NCBI RefSeq assembly: GCF_023630175.1
Contig: NZ_JALLIN010000014.1
Span: forward strand, 62,001-126,000
Origin: Streptomyces cellostaticus
GTDB lineage: Bacteria; Actinomycetota; Actinomycetes; Streptomycetales; Streptomycetaceae
Direction of reading: 5' to 3'
DNA length: 64,000 nt
The notes below the pieces were generated by a model, which did not search any database, was not told the DNA's origin, and worked only from the letters and a program-made list of their open reading frames with translations. Within the stretch, counting starts at the first letter, position 1; each line of letters begins with the position of its first letter. Of this stretch, positions 27,379 to 37,072 are shown one piece after another. The translations under genes and the position numbers were made by a program.

Positions 27379-27703
27379 TTCCTCCTTTTCCGGGCGGTCG
27401 GCGCGGGGTGTCCCGATCGTCCCGCGGCCGGCCCCGCCGACCCCGTTCCGGTGCGACCGCGAGTGCCGCGGCCGGGCCGCCGCGGCCTGCGCCCGGTCAC
27501 CGCGCTCCGGATCAACACCCTTTTCCCACAGCACGGTTGAAGCCGCCTTGGCCTCAATGGCCCGGTGCGGGACGGTTTGCTGACCCTGTCTCACCCCGCC
27601 CGCGCGCGGCGGACAATCCCCCGGGCCGAGAGGGCGCGGCCTATGCGCGCGGGCGGCCGTGGAAACGTAAGCTGTGCCACGTCACAGGGACCGGGCAGCG
27701 GGG

Positions 27704-29086
27704 ATGAACATGGCGATGATGCGCCTGAGGCGCGAGGACCCGCGCGTCGTCGGCTCGTTCAGGCTTCACCGACGGCTCGGCGCGGGCGGTATGGGCGTGG
27801 TCTACCTCGGCTCCGACAAGAAGGGCCAGCGGGTCGCGCTCAAGGTGATCCGGCCCGATCTGGCGGAGGACCAGGAGTTCCGGTCGCGCTTCGCCCGCGA
27901 GGTCTCGGCGGCCCGGCGCATCAGGGGCGGGTGCACGGCCCGGCTGGTGGCCGCGGACCTGGAGGCCGAGCGGCCCTGGTTCGCCACGCAGTACGTCCCC
28001 GGGCCCTCCCTGCACGACAAGGTCGCCGACGACGGCCCGCTCGGCGCGGCCGACGCGGCGGCGATCGGCGCGGCCCTGTCCGAGGGGCTGGTCGCCGTGC
28101 ACGAGGCCGGTGTCGTGCACCGGGACCTGAAGCCGTCCAACATCCTGCTGTCCCCCAAGGGACCGCGGATCATCGACTTCGGCATCGCCTGGGCCACCGG
28201 CGCCTCCACGCTCACCCACGTCGGCACGGCGGTGGGCTCACCGGGCTTCCTCGCTCCCGAGCAGGTGCGCGGCGCCGCCGTGACACCGGCGACGGACGTG
28301 TTCTCGCTCGGGGCGACGCTGGCCTACGCGTCGACCGGCGACTCGCCGTTCGGGCAGGGCAGTTCCGAGGTGATGCTGTACCGGGTGGTGCACGAGGAGC
28401 CCCAGCTCCACGGGGTGCCGGACGCCCTCGCCCCGCTGGTCCGGGCCTGTCTGGCCAAGGATCCGGACGACCGGCCGAGCACGCTGCAACTGTCGCTCCG
28501 GCTGAAGGAGATCGCCGCCCGCGAGGCACAGGGCCTGGCCGAGGTCCGGCCGCCCGCGCAGCGTGCCGCCGAGGCGGACCTGCCCACCGGTCGGCTCGCC
28601 GACACCTACCCCGAGCAGCAGCGCGCCCAGCGGCGCACGGCTCCCGGTACTCCGCTGCCGCGTGGGAACACCCCCGCCCGGGGCGGCCGGCCCACCCGGG
28701 GCGGCGTCGCGCGGAACAGCGGGACCGCCTCGCGGCCGGGTGCGGCCCGGTCCACCCCGCCGCCGCGCGGAGGCGGCCCGCGCTCCGGCAGCCGTACCGG
28801 TCCGCGCAGCGGTCCGGGGCGGTCGGCACCGCGTCCGACGGGAAGCAGGCTGCGGCCGGCCAATCCCCGGCTGCTGCGGCAGCGGCTGTTCGTTTTCGTG
28901 GTGGTGACGCTGCTGGTCGCGCTCGGCATCGCGGTCGCGCAGGGCTGCCAGGGTCCGGCACGTGGTCTGGGCGGCGACGGGCGGCGGCAGCAGCAGCAGC
29001 ACGTGGGGCTGGGCCAGCGCCCGCCGGCCGAGGGGTCTGCGGCCTCCCCGGTTCAGGCCCCGGGCCGTCCCGAGGCCACCGCGTAG
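27704..29086 (+). CDS. Membrane-anchored serine/threonine protein kinase
   Basis: A 460-residue PknB-type kinase. The Gly-rich loop LGAGGMGVVYLG, ALKVI lysine, catalytic HRDLKPSN and DFGIAWA are all intact, so it should be active. After the kinase domain comes a roughly 120-residue Pro/Arg/Gly-rich linker. One membrane helix follows near residue 395 (LFVFVVVTLLVALGIAV) with only about 45 residues outside and no PASTA domain. The ATG at 27704 is one of several close starts. Its 3' end overlaps the convergent methyltransferase gene by 34 bases. Confidence 0.92.
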   Translation: MNMAMMRLRREDPRVVGSFRLHRRLGAGGMGVVYLGSDKKGQRVALKVIRPDLAEDQEFRSRFAREVSAARRIRGGCTARLVAADLEAERPWFATQYVPGPSLHDKVADDGPLGAADAAAIGAALSEGLVAVHEAGVVHRDLKPSNILLSPKGPRIIDFGIAWATGASTLTHVGTAVGSPGFLAPEQVRGAAVTPATDVFSLGATLAYASTGDSPFGQGSSEVMLYRVVHEEPQLHGVPDALAPLVRACLAKDPDDRPSTLQLSLRLKEIAAREAQGLAEVRPPAQRAAEADLPTGRLADTYPEQQRAQRRTAPGTPLPRGNTPARGGRPTRGGVARNSGTASRPGAARSTPPPRGGGPRSGSRTGPRSGPGRSAPRPTGSRLRPANPRLLRQRLFVFVVVTLLVALGIAVAQGCQGPARGLGGDGRRQQQQHVGLGQRPPAEGSAASPVQAPGRPEATA

Positions 29087-29871
29087 AACGCCACCGCGGC
29101 CGCCGCGCCGACGTTCAGGGAGTCGACGCCGTGCGACATCGGGATGCGGACCCATGCATCGGCGGCGGCCAGGGCCCGGGCCGACAGCCCGTCGCCCTCG
29201 GCGCCGAGCATCAGGGCCACCCGGTCCATCAGGTGCGGGGCGGTCTCGTCGAGGGTGCGGGCCCGGTCGTCGGGTGTGAGCGCGAGGAGAGCGAAGCCGG
29301 CCTCGCGCACCGGGTCCAGGCCCGCGGGCCAGGTCTCCAGGCGGGCGTAGGGCACGGAGAAGACCGCGCCCATCGAGACCTTGACGCTGCGCCGGTACAG
29401 CGGGTCGGCGCAGTCCGGTGAGAGCAGTACCGCGTCCATGCCGAGGGCGGCCGCGGAGCGGAAGATCGCGCCGATGTTGGTGTGGTCGTTGACCGCCTCC
29501 ATGACCACGACCCGCCGGGCGTCGCGCAGCAGGTCCTGCGTCGTCGGCAGCGGCTTGCGCCCCATGGAGGCGAGGGCGCCGCGGTGCACGTGGTAGCCGG
29601 TGACCCGCTCGGCCAGATCCGGGGTGACGGCGTACACCGGCGCCGGGATGTCGTCGATGACGTCCCGCATGGCGTCGATCCACTTCGCCGAGAGCAGCAT
29701 GGACCGCATCGCGTACCCGGCGTCCCTGGCCCTTCTGATGACCTTCTCGCCCTCGGCGATGAACAGGCCCTCGGCGGGCTCGCGCCTGCGGCGCAGCTCG
29801 ACGTCGGTCAGGCCCGTGTAGTCGCGCAGGCGCGGGTCGTCGGGATCCTCGATGGTGATGAGTTCGGCCAC
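29053..29871 (-). CDS. SpoU/TrmH-family RNA 2'-O-ribose methyltransferase
   Basis: A 272-residue SPOUT enzyme. The three family motifs are present: NDHTNIGAIFRSAAALG, LMLGAEGDGLS and IPMSHGVDSLNVGAAAA, which build the knotted SAM site. An N-terminal substrate-binding segment precedes them. The GTG at 29871 (VAELITIEDPDDPRL) was chosen; the frame upstream belongs to the next gene in another frame. The RNA target (rRNA or tRNA) is not determinable. An attractive alternative is an antibiotic-resistance-type rRNA methylase, but nothing specific supports it. Confidence 0.9.
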   Translation of the reverse strand: MAELITIEDPDDPRLRDYTGLTDVELRRRREPAEGLFIAEGEKVIRRARDAGYAMRSMLLSAKWIDAMRDVIDDIPAPVYAVTPDLAERVTGYHVHRGALASMGRKPLPTTQDLLRDARRVVVMEAVNDHTNIGAIFRSAAALGMDAVLLSPDCADPLYRRSVKVSMGAVFSVPYARLETWPAGLDPVREAGFALLALTPDDRARTLDETAPHLMDRVALMLGAEGDGLSARALAAADAWVRIPMSHGVDSLNVGAAAAVAFYAVASGRPGA

Positions 29872-29963
29872 GGGGTGATACTGCCTTGTCCTGGGTGGGT
29901 CGGTTGCCGGCGGCTGGGAGGCGGGCGGGACGTCCCGGGCCCGGTGCTCCGGGTCGTGCGGGC

Positions 29964-31196
29964 TCAGGCCGCCGGTTCGGGGCCCACGTTCACCACCTCG
30001 CCCACGACGATGACCGCCGGGGGCCTGACGTCCTCGGTGCGCACGGTCTCGGCGACCGTGGCGAGGGTCGCGTCGACGCGGCGCTGCGCGGCCGTCGTGC
30101 CCTCCTGGACGAGGGCGACGGGGGTCTGCGGCGGCCTGCCGTGCGCGACGAGGGTGTCGGCGATCTTCCCGATCTTGTCGACGCCCATCAGGATCACCAG
30201 CGTGCCGGTCAGCCGGGCCAGGGACGGCCAGTCGACCAGGGACCGGTCGTCGTCGGGGGCGACGTGGCCGCTGACCACGGTGAACTCGTGCGCCACACCC
30301 CGGTGGGTGACCGGGATGCCGGCGGCGCCGGGCACGGAGATGGAGCTGGAGATGCCCGGCACGACCGTGCACGGGATGCCGGCCTCGGCGAGTGCCTGGA
30401 CCTCCTCCATGCCCCGGCCGAAGACGAACGGGTCGCCGCCCTTGAGCCGGACCACCGACCTGCCCTGCCTGGCATGCTCGATCAGGGCGTTGTTGATGGC
30501 CTCCTGGGCCATGTAACGACCGTACGGGATCTTCGCCGCGTCGATGACCTCGACGTGCGACGGCAGCTCGGCGAGCAGGTCGCGCGGGCCGAGGCGGTCG
30601 GCGATGACGACGTCGGCCTCGGCGAGGAGACGGCGGCCGCGCACGGTTATCAGGTCCGGGTCGCCGGGGCCGCCGCCGACCAGCGCGACTCCGGGGGTGC
30701 GGGTGCGGTGGTGCGGTGCGACGAGGGTGCCGTCGCGCAGGCCCTCGACGACCGCGTCGCGGACGGCGGCCGTGTGCCGGGGGTCGCGGCCGCGGGCGTC
30801 GGTGGTGAGGACGGCCACCGTGACTCCCTCGCTGTGCCCGGTCGCCGGGGTCCAGGCGGTCGCCCGGTCGGCGTCGTCGGAGCGCACGCACCAGACGCGG
30901 TTCCGCTCCGCCTCGGCGGACGCGGCGGCGTTGGTCTCGGGGTCGCTGGTGGCGATGAGGACGTACCAGGCCTGATCGAGGTCGCCCTCGGCGTACCGCC
31001 GGCGCTGCCAGGTGATCTCACCGCCGTCCGCCATGGCCTCGACGGAGGGCGTGGCCTCCGGGGAGACGAGGACGATGTCGGCGCCTGCCGCGATCAGTGC
31101 CGGGAGGCGGCGCTGGGCGACCTGGCCACCGCCGAGGACGACCACACGGCGGCCGGAGAGGCGGAGGCCTACGGGGTAGGCGGGGTGTTCGGCCAT
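29964..31196 (-). CDS. cobA: Fused siroheme synthase N-domain / uroporphyrinogen-III C-methyltransferase (CysG/CobA)
   Basis: A 410-residue bifunctional protein. Residues 1-150 form a Rossmann domain with VVVLGGGQVAQRR, as in the precorrin-2 dehydrogenase part of CysG. From about residue 165 the SUMT methyltransferase follows with VGGGPGDPDLIT, ADRLG, RLKGGDPFVFGRG and VPGISSSI. It makes precorrin-2 and possibly sirohydrochlorin, feeding cobalamin and siroheme. It is slightly shorter than enterobacterial CysG. It lies in the cobalamin gene group with the BluB-CobT fusion and CobL. Confidence 0.92.
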   Translation of the reverse strand: MAEHPAYPVGLRLSGRRVVVLGGGQVAQRRLPALIAAGADIVLVSPEATPSVEAMADGGEITWQRRRYAEGDLDQAWYVLIATSDPETNAAASAEAERNRVWCVRSDDADRATAWTPATGHSEGVTVAVLTTDARGRDPRHTAAVRDAVVEGLRDGTLVAPHHRTRTPGVALVGGGPGDPDLITVRGRRLLAEADVVIADRLGPRDLLAELPSHVEVIDAAKIPYGRYMAQEAINNALIEHARQGRSVVRLKGGDPFVFGRGMEEVQALAEAGIPCTVVPGISSSISVPGAAGIPVTHRGVAHEFTVVSGHVAPDDDRSLVDWPSLARLTGTLVILMGVDKIGKIADTLVAHGRPPQTPVALVQEGTTAAQRRVDATLATVAETVRTEDVRPPAVIVVGEVVNVGPEPAA

Positions 31197-31294
31197 GAGG
31201 GACGGCTCCTCGTGCAGCTCTCTGCGATGGGCGCGCTGCGACTTTGGAGCGGCCCTGACGTGCGGATTTTAGGACGTGGGAGCGAGCGGGGCAC

Positions 31295-31326
31295 GGGCGG
31301 TCCGGTGGCTGAACACCGGACCGCCC
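31295..31326 (-). terminator. Terminator after the BluB-CobT gene
   Basis: A perfect 13-bp stem (31295-31307 with 31314-31326, 6-nt loop) begins 13 bases past the stop codon. Confidence 0.8.
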
Positions 31327-31338
31327 GCCGCCGGGCCG

Positions 31339-34300
31339 CTACTTCTCCGTGACGCCCGCCGAGTCGAACGTGGCCACCTCGTGCATCGCCCGTGCGGCGC
31401 TCTGCACCAGCGGCAGGGCCAGCAGGGCGCCGGTGCCCTCGCCGAGGCGGAGGTCGAGGTCGACCAGGGGACGCAGGCCCAGCTTGTTGAGCGCGGCCGC
31501 GTGGCCGGGCTCGGCGCTCCGGTGACCGGCGATGCAGGCCGCGAGGACCTCGGGGGCGATCGCGCGGGCGACCAGGGCCGCGGCGCCGGCGCTGACACCG
31601 TCCAGGATCACCGGCGTACGCAGGGAGGCGCCGCCGAGGAGCAGGCCGACCAGGGCCGCGTGCTCGAAGCCGCCGAGGGCCGCGAGGACGCCGATCGGGT
31701 CGGCCGGGTCCGGCTGGTGCAGTTCCAGGGCGCGGCGGACGACGTCGGTCTTGCGGGCCAGCGTCTCGTCGTTGATGCCGGTGCCCCGGCCGGTGACCTC
31801 GGCCGGGTCGGCGCCGGTGTAGACCGAGATCAGCGCGGCGGACGCGGTGGTGTTGGCGATGCCCATCTCGCCGGTGAGCAGCGCCTTGTTGCCGGCCGCC
31901 ACCAGGTCGCGGGCGGTCTCGATGCCGACCTCGACGGCGGCCTTGGCCTCCTCGCGGGTCATCGCCGGGCCGGTGGTCATGTCGGAGGTGCCGCCGCGGA
32001 TCTTGCGGGGCAGCAGTCCGGGCGTGGCGGGCAGGTCCGCGGCGACACCGACGTCCACGACGCACACCTCGGCGCCGACCTGGCCGGCGAAGGCGTTGCA
32101 CACCGCTCCGCCGCCGAGGAAGTTGGCCACCATCTGCGCGGTGACCTCCTGCGGCCAGGGGGTGACGCCCTGGGCGTGCACTCCGTGGTCGCCGGCGAAG
32201 ATCGCGACGGCCGCGGGCTCCGGGATCGGCGGCGGGCACTGCCGGGACAGCCCGGAGAGCTGGGCGGAGATGATCTCCAGCATGCCGAGCGCGCCGGCCG
32301 GCTTGGTCATGCGCTTCTGGCGCTCCCAGGCCTCGCCGAGGGCCTTGGCGTCGAGCGGGCGGATCTGTGCGACGGTCTCGGCAAGCAGGTCGTGGGGTTC
32401 CTCTCCGGGCAGGGCGCGGCGGCCGTACGTCTCCTCGTGCACCACCCAGGACAGCGGGCGCCGCTTGGACCAGCCGGCCTGCATCAGCTCGGGTTCGTCC
32501 GGGAACTCGTCGACGTATCCGACGCACAGGTAGGCGATGACCTCGAGGTGCTCGGGCAGGCCGAGGGCGCGGACCATCTCCCGCTCGTCGAAGAAGCTGA
32601 CCCAGCCGACCCCGAGGCCTTCGGCGCGCGCGGCGAGCCACAGGTTCTCCACCGCGAGCGCGGCGGAGTACGGGGCCATCTGCGGCTGGGTGTGCCGGCC
32701 GAGGGTGTGGCGGCCGCCGCGGGTCGGGTCGGCGGTGACCACGATGTTCACCGGGGTGTCGAGGATGGCCTCGATCTTCAGTTCCTTGAACTGCTTGGCC
32801 CGGCCCTTGGGCAGCGACTTGGCGTAGGCCCCCCGCTGGCGCATGGCGAGCTCGTGCATGGCCCGCCGCGTGTCGGCGGAGCGGATGACGACGAAGTCCC
32901 AGGGCTGCGAGTGGCCCACGGAGGGCGCCGTGTGGGCCGCTTCCAGGACGCGCAGCAGCACCTCGTGCGGGATCGGGTCACCACGGAAGCCGTTGCGGAT
33001 GTCGCGGCGCTCGCGCATCACCTTCAGCACGGCCGCGCGCTCGGCGTCGTCGTAGGCGGGCGCCGCCGGTCCGGCGGACCGTGCCGGTTCCTCCGCCCCG
33101 GTCGCGCTGTCCTCCTGGTCGGCGGCCGTGGTGCGCAGGTCCTCCGCGTCCTGTACGACGTCGGCGGCGGCCTCGGCGTCCGGCGCCGGCGGCGCCCCGG
33201 CGGGCTCGGCCTCGCGGGGCGCGGGGACCGTGGCCGCCGCCTCCTGCTGGTCCTGGGCGGGCAGCACGATGGGGTGCGCCGGGGTCGGTGCCAGGTGCGG
33301 TGTGGTCGGCACCTGGCCGTCCACGGGCACGAACTGCCCGAGCGGCTGCTCGGGGTCCGGCCGCAGCGGAACGGCGGAGGGCAGGGGCCCGGCCGGGTCC
33401 GGCCCCGCGGCGGGCGGGGGCGGCGACGCGGTCTCGGCGGCGGCCGGTGCGGGCGTCTCCGCGGCGGGCCGGAGCTGCGGGCCCGAGGCCGCGCCGGGGC
33501 CGGTGGGCGGGGTGGGCGTGCCGTCGCCGGCGGCGTCCTCGACGGCGTGGGGCCGGTGCTCCTGCGCTGGGGGCGCCGCGTCGCCGTCCGGCGTGGCGGG
33601 AGCGGTGATCTGCGGGCCCTGCGCCTGGGGGACGACGGGCCCGGGTACGGTCCCGGCGGCCGGCGGGACCGTACCGGCGTCGGGTGCCGTGTCGGACTCC
33701 GGCGCCGTGTCGGCCTCCGGTGCCGTGTCGAACGCGGGTGCCGTGTCGGCCTCCGGTGCCGGGGCCACGGGCTGTGCGGCCGGTACCGCTCCGGGGACCT
33801 GTGCCGGGTCGGGAGCCTCAGCCGGCTCGGGGACCTGGGCGGCCTCGGGCGCCGGAGCCTGATCGGGCACCTCGGCGGCCTCGGGCGCCGGAGCCTGATC
33901 GGGCACCTCGGCGGCCTCGGGCGCCGGAGCCTGATCGGGCACCTCGGCGGCCTCGGGCGCCGGAGCCTGATCGGGCGTCTGGGCCTGGTCGGAGACCTGG
34001 GCCTGGTCGGGCGCCGGCAGCGGCTCCGCGGCGGGGGCCGGTACGGCGGCACCGGCCTGCGCGGACACGGCGGACGGGTGCTCGGCGGGCGCCTGGGCGG
34101 CTTCGGGCGCCTCGACGGGAACGGGCCCGGGGGCCTGCGCGGGGACGGCCACGGAGGGCTGCACCGCTTCGGCCGACTCGGTCGCGTCCTGAGGTGCGAC
34201 GGCCGCGGCCGGGACCGCATCCGGTGCCGCGACGGCGCCGGCGGCCTCCGGCCCGGCGCCGGACGGTACGTCCGTCCGCGCCGTGTTCCCATCCGGCTGG

Positions 34301-35373
34301 ACGGGTTCGGCGGCCTCGCCGGACACCGCGGGCGCGGGTGCGGGAACCGCCTCCGGGACCGGTGCGGCCTGCGCCCGCGCGTCCGCGTCGGCCGGATCCG
34401 CGACGCCGTCGGCGTCCGGGCCGGCAAGCGCCTGGCCGGGCCCGGCGCCGTGGGCCCCGGCCACGGGTGCTCCCCCGGCCTCCGGCACCGGCGGCGCCGC
34501 CACGGGCGCACCGGGCGCGGCCGCGGCCTGCGGTTCCCGGCCGGCGTCCACCGCGAGCGGACCGCCCTCGGCACCCGGTCCCCGGTCCGCCGGAGCGGCG
34601 TACACCTCGTCCTGGCCGTGTGCGGGCTGGACCCCGTCCTGGCCGTGCACGTCCTGGGCCGGGACCGGAGCCTGGGGCTCCTCGGCTCGGGCCTGCGCGG
34701 TCACCTGGGTGGTGAGACGGGCCACCGCGGCCTGGGCGGCGCCGGAGACGTCGGCGGTGGGCTCGGGCCCACCGGCCGGAGCAACCGTTTCCGCAGCCGG
34801 CTCCCGAGCGTCGTCCCGGGCCACGGCGGCGGGCGCGGCGCCCCAGGGGGCCGCGCCCCGCGGGGCGACTGAGGGCAGGGCCTGGACATCGAGGTACTCG
34901 GGCCCGGTCGTGGCCGGTCCGGACTGCCGGACCGGCGCTCCGGCGGGGCCGCGGTCGGCGAGGGAGCGGACCGGGCCTGCGGAGGCGTTGGGGATCGGCG
35001 GGCCGAGGTGCAGCGGGCGGCGCGGCTGCTGTGCCGCCGTCGTCTCCTGGGAGGCGGAAGCGACCGGGGAACGGGGTGCGGACGCCGGTCCCGGGTCGGG
35101 CAGGCGGACGCCGCTGAGGTCGACCGAGCCGCTGTCCCGGCCGGCCGTCTCGTGCGGACCCGGCTCCCGGAAGGTCTCGACGACCGGTTCCGGCGCGGGC
35201 GGCGGAACCTCGTTGCCCCAGGCGCCCTGGGCGCCCGGCAGCAGCAGGTCTTCGTCCTCGGCGGGAAGCTCGGAGAGGTAGGTGTACGCGCCGTGCGCGG
35301 GGGCGCCCGGCTGCTCCACCATGCCTGCGCTCTCCGGCTGTCCCTCGGCCGGGACCTGGCCGGTGTCGGTCAT
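31339..35373 (-). CDS. cobT: Giant fusion: disordered N-terminus + BluB-like nitroreductase + CobT
   Basis: A 1344-residue protein with three parts. Residues 1 to about 770 are Ala/Pro/Glu-rich low-complexity sequence with short tandem repeats. Residues about 775-995 form a BluB-type FMN reductase (RRDIRNGFRGDPIP, AAHTAPSVGHSQPWDF), which makes 5,6-dimethylbenzimidazole. Residues about 1000-1344 are nicotinate-nucleotide:DMB phosphoribosyltransferase with the catalytic RLGEGTGALLAL motif. Both enzymes act in sequence to make alpha-ribazole phosphate, the cobalamin lower ligand. The disordered part is most unusual for a biosynthetic enzyme; a start further inside cannot be excluded but the frame is open throughout. 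Confidence 0.9.
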   Translation of the reverse strand: MTDTGQVPAEGQPESAGMVEQPGAPAHGAYTYLSELPAEDEDLLLPGAQGAWGNEVPPPAPEPVVETFREPGPHETAGRDSGSVDLSGVRLPDPGPASAPRSPVASASQETTAAQQPRRPLHLGPPIPNASAGPVRSLADRGPAGAPVRQSGPATTGPEYLDVQALPSVAPRGAAPWGAAPAAVARDDAREPAAETVAPAGGPEPTADVSGAAQAAVARLTTQVTAQARAEEPQAPVPAQDVHGQDGVQPAHGQDEVYAAPADRGPGAEGGPLAVDAGREPQAAAAPGAPVAAPPVPEAGGAPVAGAHGAGPGQALAGPDADGVADPADADARAQAAPVPEAVPAPAPAVSGEAAEPVQPDGNTARTDVPSGAGPEAAGAVAAPDAVPAAAVAPQDATESAEAVQPSVAVPAQAPGPVPVEAPEAAQAPAEHPSAVSAQAGAAVPAPAAEPLPAPDQAQVSDQAQTPDQAPAPEAAEVPDQAPAPEAAEVPDQAPAPEAAEVPDQAPAPEAAQVPEPAEAPDPAQVPGAVPAAQPVAPAPEADTAPAFDTAPEADTAPESDTAPDAGTVPPAAGTVPGPVVPQAQGPQITAPATPDGDAAPPAQEHRPHAVEDAAGDGTPTPPTGPGAASGPQLRPAAETPAPAAAETASPPPPAAGPDPAGPLPSAVPLRPDPEQPLGQFVPVDGQVPTTPHLAPTPAHPIVLPAQDQQEAAATVPAPREAEPAGAPPAPDAEAAADVVQDAEDLRTTAADQEDSATGAEEPARSAGPAAPAYDDAERAAVLKVMRERRDIRNGFRGDPIPHEVLLRVLEAAHTAPSVGHSQPWDFVVIRSADTRRAMHELAMRQRGAYAKSLPKGRAKQFKELKIEAILDTPVNIVVTADPTRGGRHTLGRHTQPQMAPYSAALAVENLWLAARAEGLGVGWVSFFDEREMVRALGLPEHLEVIAYLCVGYVDEFPDEPELMQAGWSKRRPLSWVVHEETYGRRALPGEEPHDLLAETVAQIRPLDAKALGEAWERQKRMTKPAGALGMLEIISAQLSGLSRQCPPPIPEPAAVAIFAGDHGVHAQGVTPWPQEVTAQMVANFLGGGAVCNAFAGQVGAEVCVVDVGVAADLPATPGLLPRKIRGGTSDMTTGPAMTREEAKAAVEVGIETARDLVAAGNKALLTGEMGIANTTASAALISVYTGADPAEVTGRGTGINDETLARKTDVVRRALELHQPDPADPIGVLAALGGFEHAALVGLLLGGASLRTPVILDGVSAGAAALVARAIAPEVLAACIAGHRSAEPGHAAALNKLGLRPLVDLDLRLGEGTGALLALPLVQSAARAMHEVATFDSAGVTEK
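33661..33770. repeat. 18-bp imperfect tandem repeat in the BluB-CobT gene
   Basis: Several imperfect copies encode a D/A-T-A-P-x-x hexapeptide (DTAPEA, DTAPES and similar) in the disordered N-terminal part. Confidence 0.7.
33838..33981. repeat. 36-bp tandem repeat in the BluB-CobT gene
   Basis: Four head-to-tail copies of a 36-bp unit (33838, 33874, 33910, 33946), the first three identical. Each encodes the 12 residues EVPDQAPAPEAA. Being in frame, copy number can vary without breaking the gene. Confidence 0.9.
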
Positions 35374-35718
35374 GCGTACCCCTCGCCCATCGGTTAGTGC
35401 TTCTCTGCGACCAGCTCACCCGGAACGGCGCACCGACCGCCCCGTAGTGAAGAACGAGCGTGCGTGCCCAGCGGCACGAACGACCGCCCGGAAAAGGCGA
35501 CAAAGCCATTCAGTGGCATTGTCCCGGCCGTTGCGCCGTCGCGACAGCGTGATCCGCGACAGCCCGCTGTGGACTGCGCCACGTTGCGCGTCCTCGGGTC
35601 ACGCCGTACCACACCCACCCCAAAACTGGCGCGCTTTCCGGACATTGAGAACGAAGCTCCGGGCCACCGGTACGGCACAACGATCGGCCAGCCTACCGCG
35701 CGCGGTACGACAACAGGA
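35374..35718. other. Intergenic region cobT / cobL
   Basis: About 345 bases, less GC-rich than the flanks and with no supported gene. It must contain the cobT promoter. I looked for a cobalamin riboswitch (B12 box) and did not recognise one. Confidence 0.5.
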
Positions 35719-36936
35719 TCACGGGGCGCGATCGGCCAGCACCCCGCTGAGCAGGAACGCAACGTTCCGCTCGGTCTCCGTCCAGTCCCCGGTGTCCAGT
35801 TCGACGGACTGCAGCAGGGCGCACTCGACCCGGTATCCGTGCTCGGTCAGCCCGCGGCCCACGAGTTCGGCCTCGTCACGGGTCGCCGCGTGGGTGACGA
35901 TGCGCTGCGGCCGGCGGTCGGCGACCGCGGAGACCACGGCCGCTCCCCCGCCGCCGACCCGTACGACATCGGGTTCGGGCAGGTTCTCGAGGACGTGCGG
36001 GGCGGTGCCGTGGACCACCTGGAGCTGGACGCCGAAGCGGCGCGCGGCCGCCTCGGTCCGGGCGCAGGCCTCGGGCAGCCGGTCGACGGCGATGACGGCG
36101 GCCCCGGCGCGCGCGGCCTCGGTGGCCAACGCGCCGCTGCCGCAGCCGATGTCCCAGACCAGGTCACCGACACGGGGGCCGAGACGGGCGAGTTGGGCGG
36201 CCCGCAGCGACTGGGTCTCGCCCTCGCCGAGACCGCCGTGCCCGCCGTACTCCTCGTCCGGCATCACCCACCCGCGGGGCCCGGTGCCCGGGTCGCGCCC
36301 GGCGATCCAGCCGCCGTCCTCGGCCCTCCCCGCCCGGCCGCCGACGACGATGACGACGTTGGGGTCGCGCCAGGTGTGGTCGGCGGCCTTGTCGGAGGTG
36401 ACGACGGTGACCTGTTCGCGCTCGGTGCCCAGTTCCTCGCAGATGACGAAGGTCCGGTGCACCCCCTCCAGCAGGAGGCCGAGTTCGGCGGGTCCGGCGC
36501 CCGGCGAGGTGAGGACGGCGACCTTGGTGTGGGCCCGGCACACGTTGACGGCGCGGCGCAGGGTGCGCCGGTGGGCGACGACCACCTGGGCGTCGTCCCA
36601 GGGCATACCGGCGCGGGCGAAGGCGGCGGCCACGGAGGAGACGGCCGGGACGACCTCGACCTCGAGTCCGAACTCCGGTGCGCGCAGGGTCCGCACGACG
36701 CCGAAGAAGCCGGGGTCACCGTCGGCGAGCACCACCGCGGTACCGCGGTGCGCGGCGATACGGCGTGCGGCCAGGGCGACGCTGCCGAGGCGGACGCGCT
36801 CGGCGGCGGCGGGGATCTCGGGGAGCGCCAGATGGTGGGCCGCGCCCGCCACGAGCGTGGCGGCGCCGAGGGCGGCGCGTGCCGCTTCGGTCGGCGGCGA
36901 GCCGTCCCAGCCGATCACCGTGACCCGGTCGGCCAT
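35719..36936 (-). CDS. cobL: Bifunctional precorrin-6Y C5,15-methyltransferase (decarboxylating), CobL/CbiET
   Basis: A 405-residue fusion. The N-terminal half (to about residue 200) is CbiE-like, with MADRVTVIGWDG and the tetrapyrrole methylase ADGDPGFFG motif. The C-terminal half is CbiT-like, with the SAM motif VWDIGCGSGALATEAA and IAVDRLPEAC. It methylates C-5 and C-15 and decarboxylates the acetate side chain in corrin assembly. The ATG at 36936 has a GGAGA ribosome site. It is transcribed in the same direction as the BluB-CobT gene. Confidence 0.93.
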   Translation of the reverse strand: MADRVTVIGWDGSPPTEAARAALGAATLVAGAAHHLALPEIPAAAERVRLGSVALAARRIAAHRGTAVVLADGDPGFFGVVRTLRAPEFGLEVEVVPAVSSVAAAFARAGMPWDDAQVVVAHRRTLRRAVNVCRAHTKVAVLTSPGAGPAELGLLLEGVHRTFVICEELGTEREQVTVVTSDKAADHTWRDPNVVIVVGGRAGRAEDGGWIAGRDPGTGPRGWVMPDEEYGGHGGLGEGETQSLRAAQLARLGPRVGDLVWDIGCGSGALATEAARAGAAVIAVDRLPEACARTEAAARRFGVQLQVVHGTAPHVLENLPEPDVVRVGGGGAAVVSAVADRRPQRIVTHAATRDEAELVGRGLTEHGYRVECALLQSVELDTGDWTETERNVAFLLSGVLADRAP

Positions 36937-37072
36937 CGTCGTCAGTCTCCGTTTTCGCGGGTCGTCTGGGATACGGGCCCTGGGCGGGCCTGGCGGGCTC
37001 CGTGAGCGTACCCGGTGGAGCCTGCTGACGCGCGATGGGGGGCGGTGCGCGGCCGCGGGCGGTCCCGGGGTG

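Noticed and set aside
33838..33981. Regular repeats that might suggest a CRISPR array
   Set aside because: Units are contiguous without spacers, in frame and inside an open coding sequence.
31276..34872. Very long plus-strand frame opposite the BluB-CobT gene
   Set aside because: It is a GC-bias shadow; the minus-strand frame has clear enzyme domains and a terminator.
35374..35718. Cobalamin riboswitch upstream of the BluB-CobT gene
   Set aside because: No B12-box-like core or supporting stems could be found by eye on either strand.
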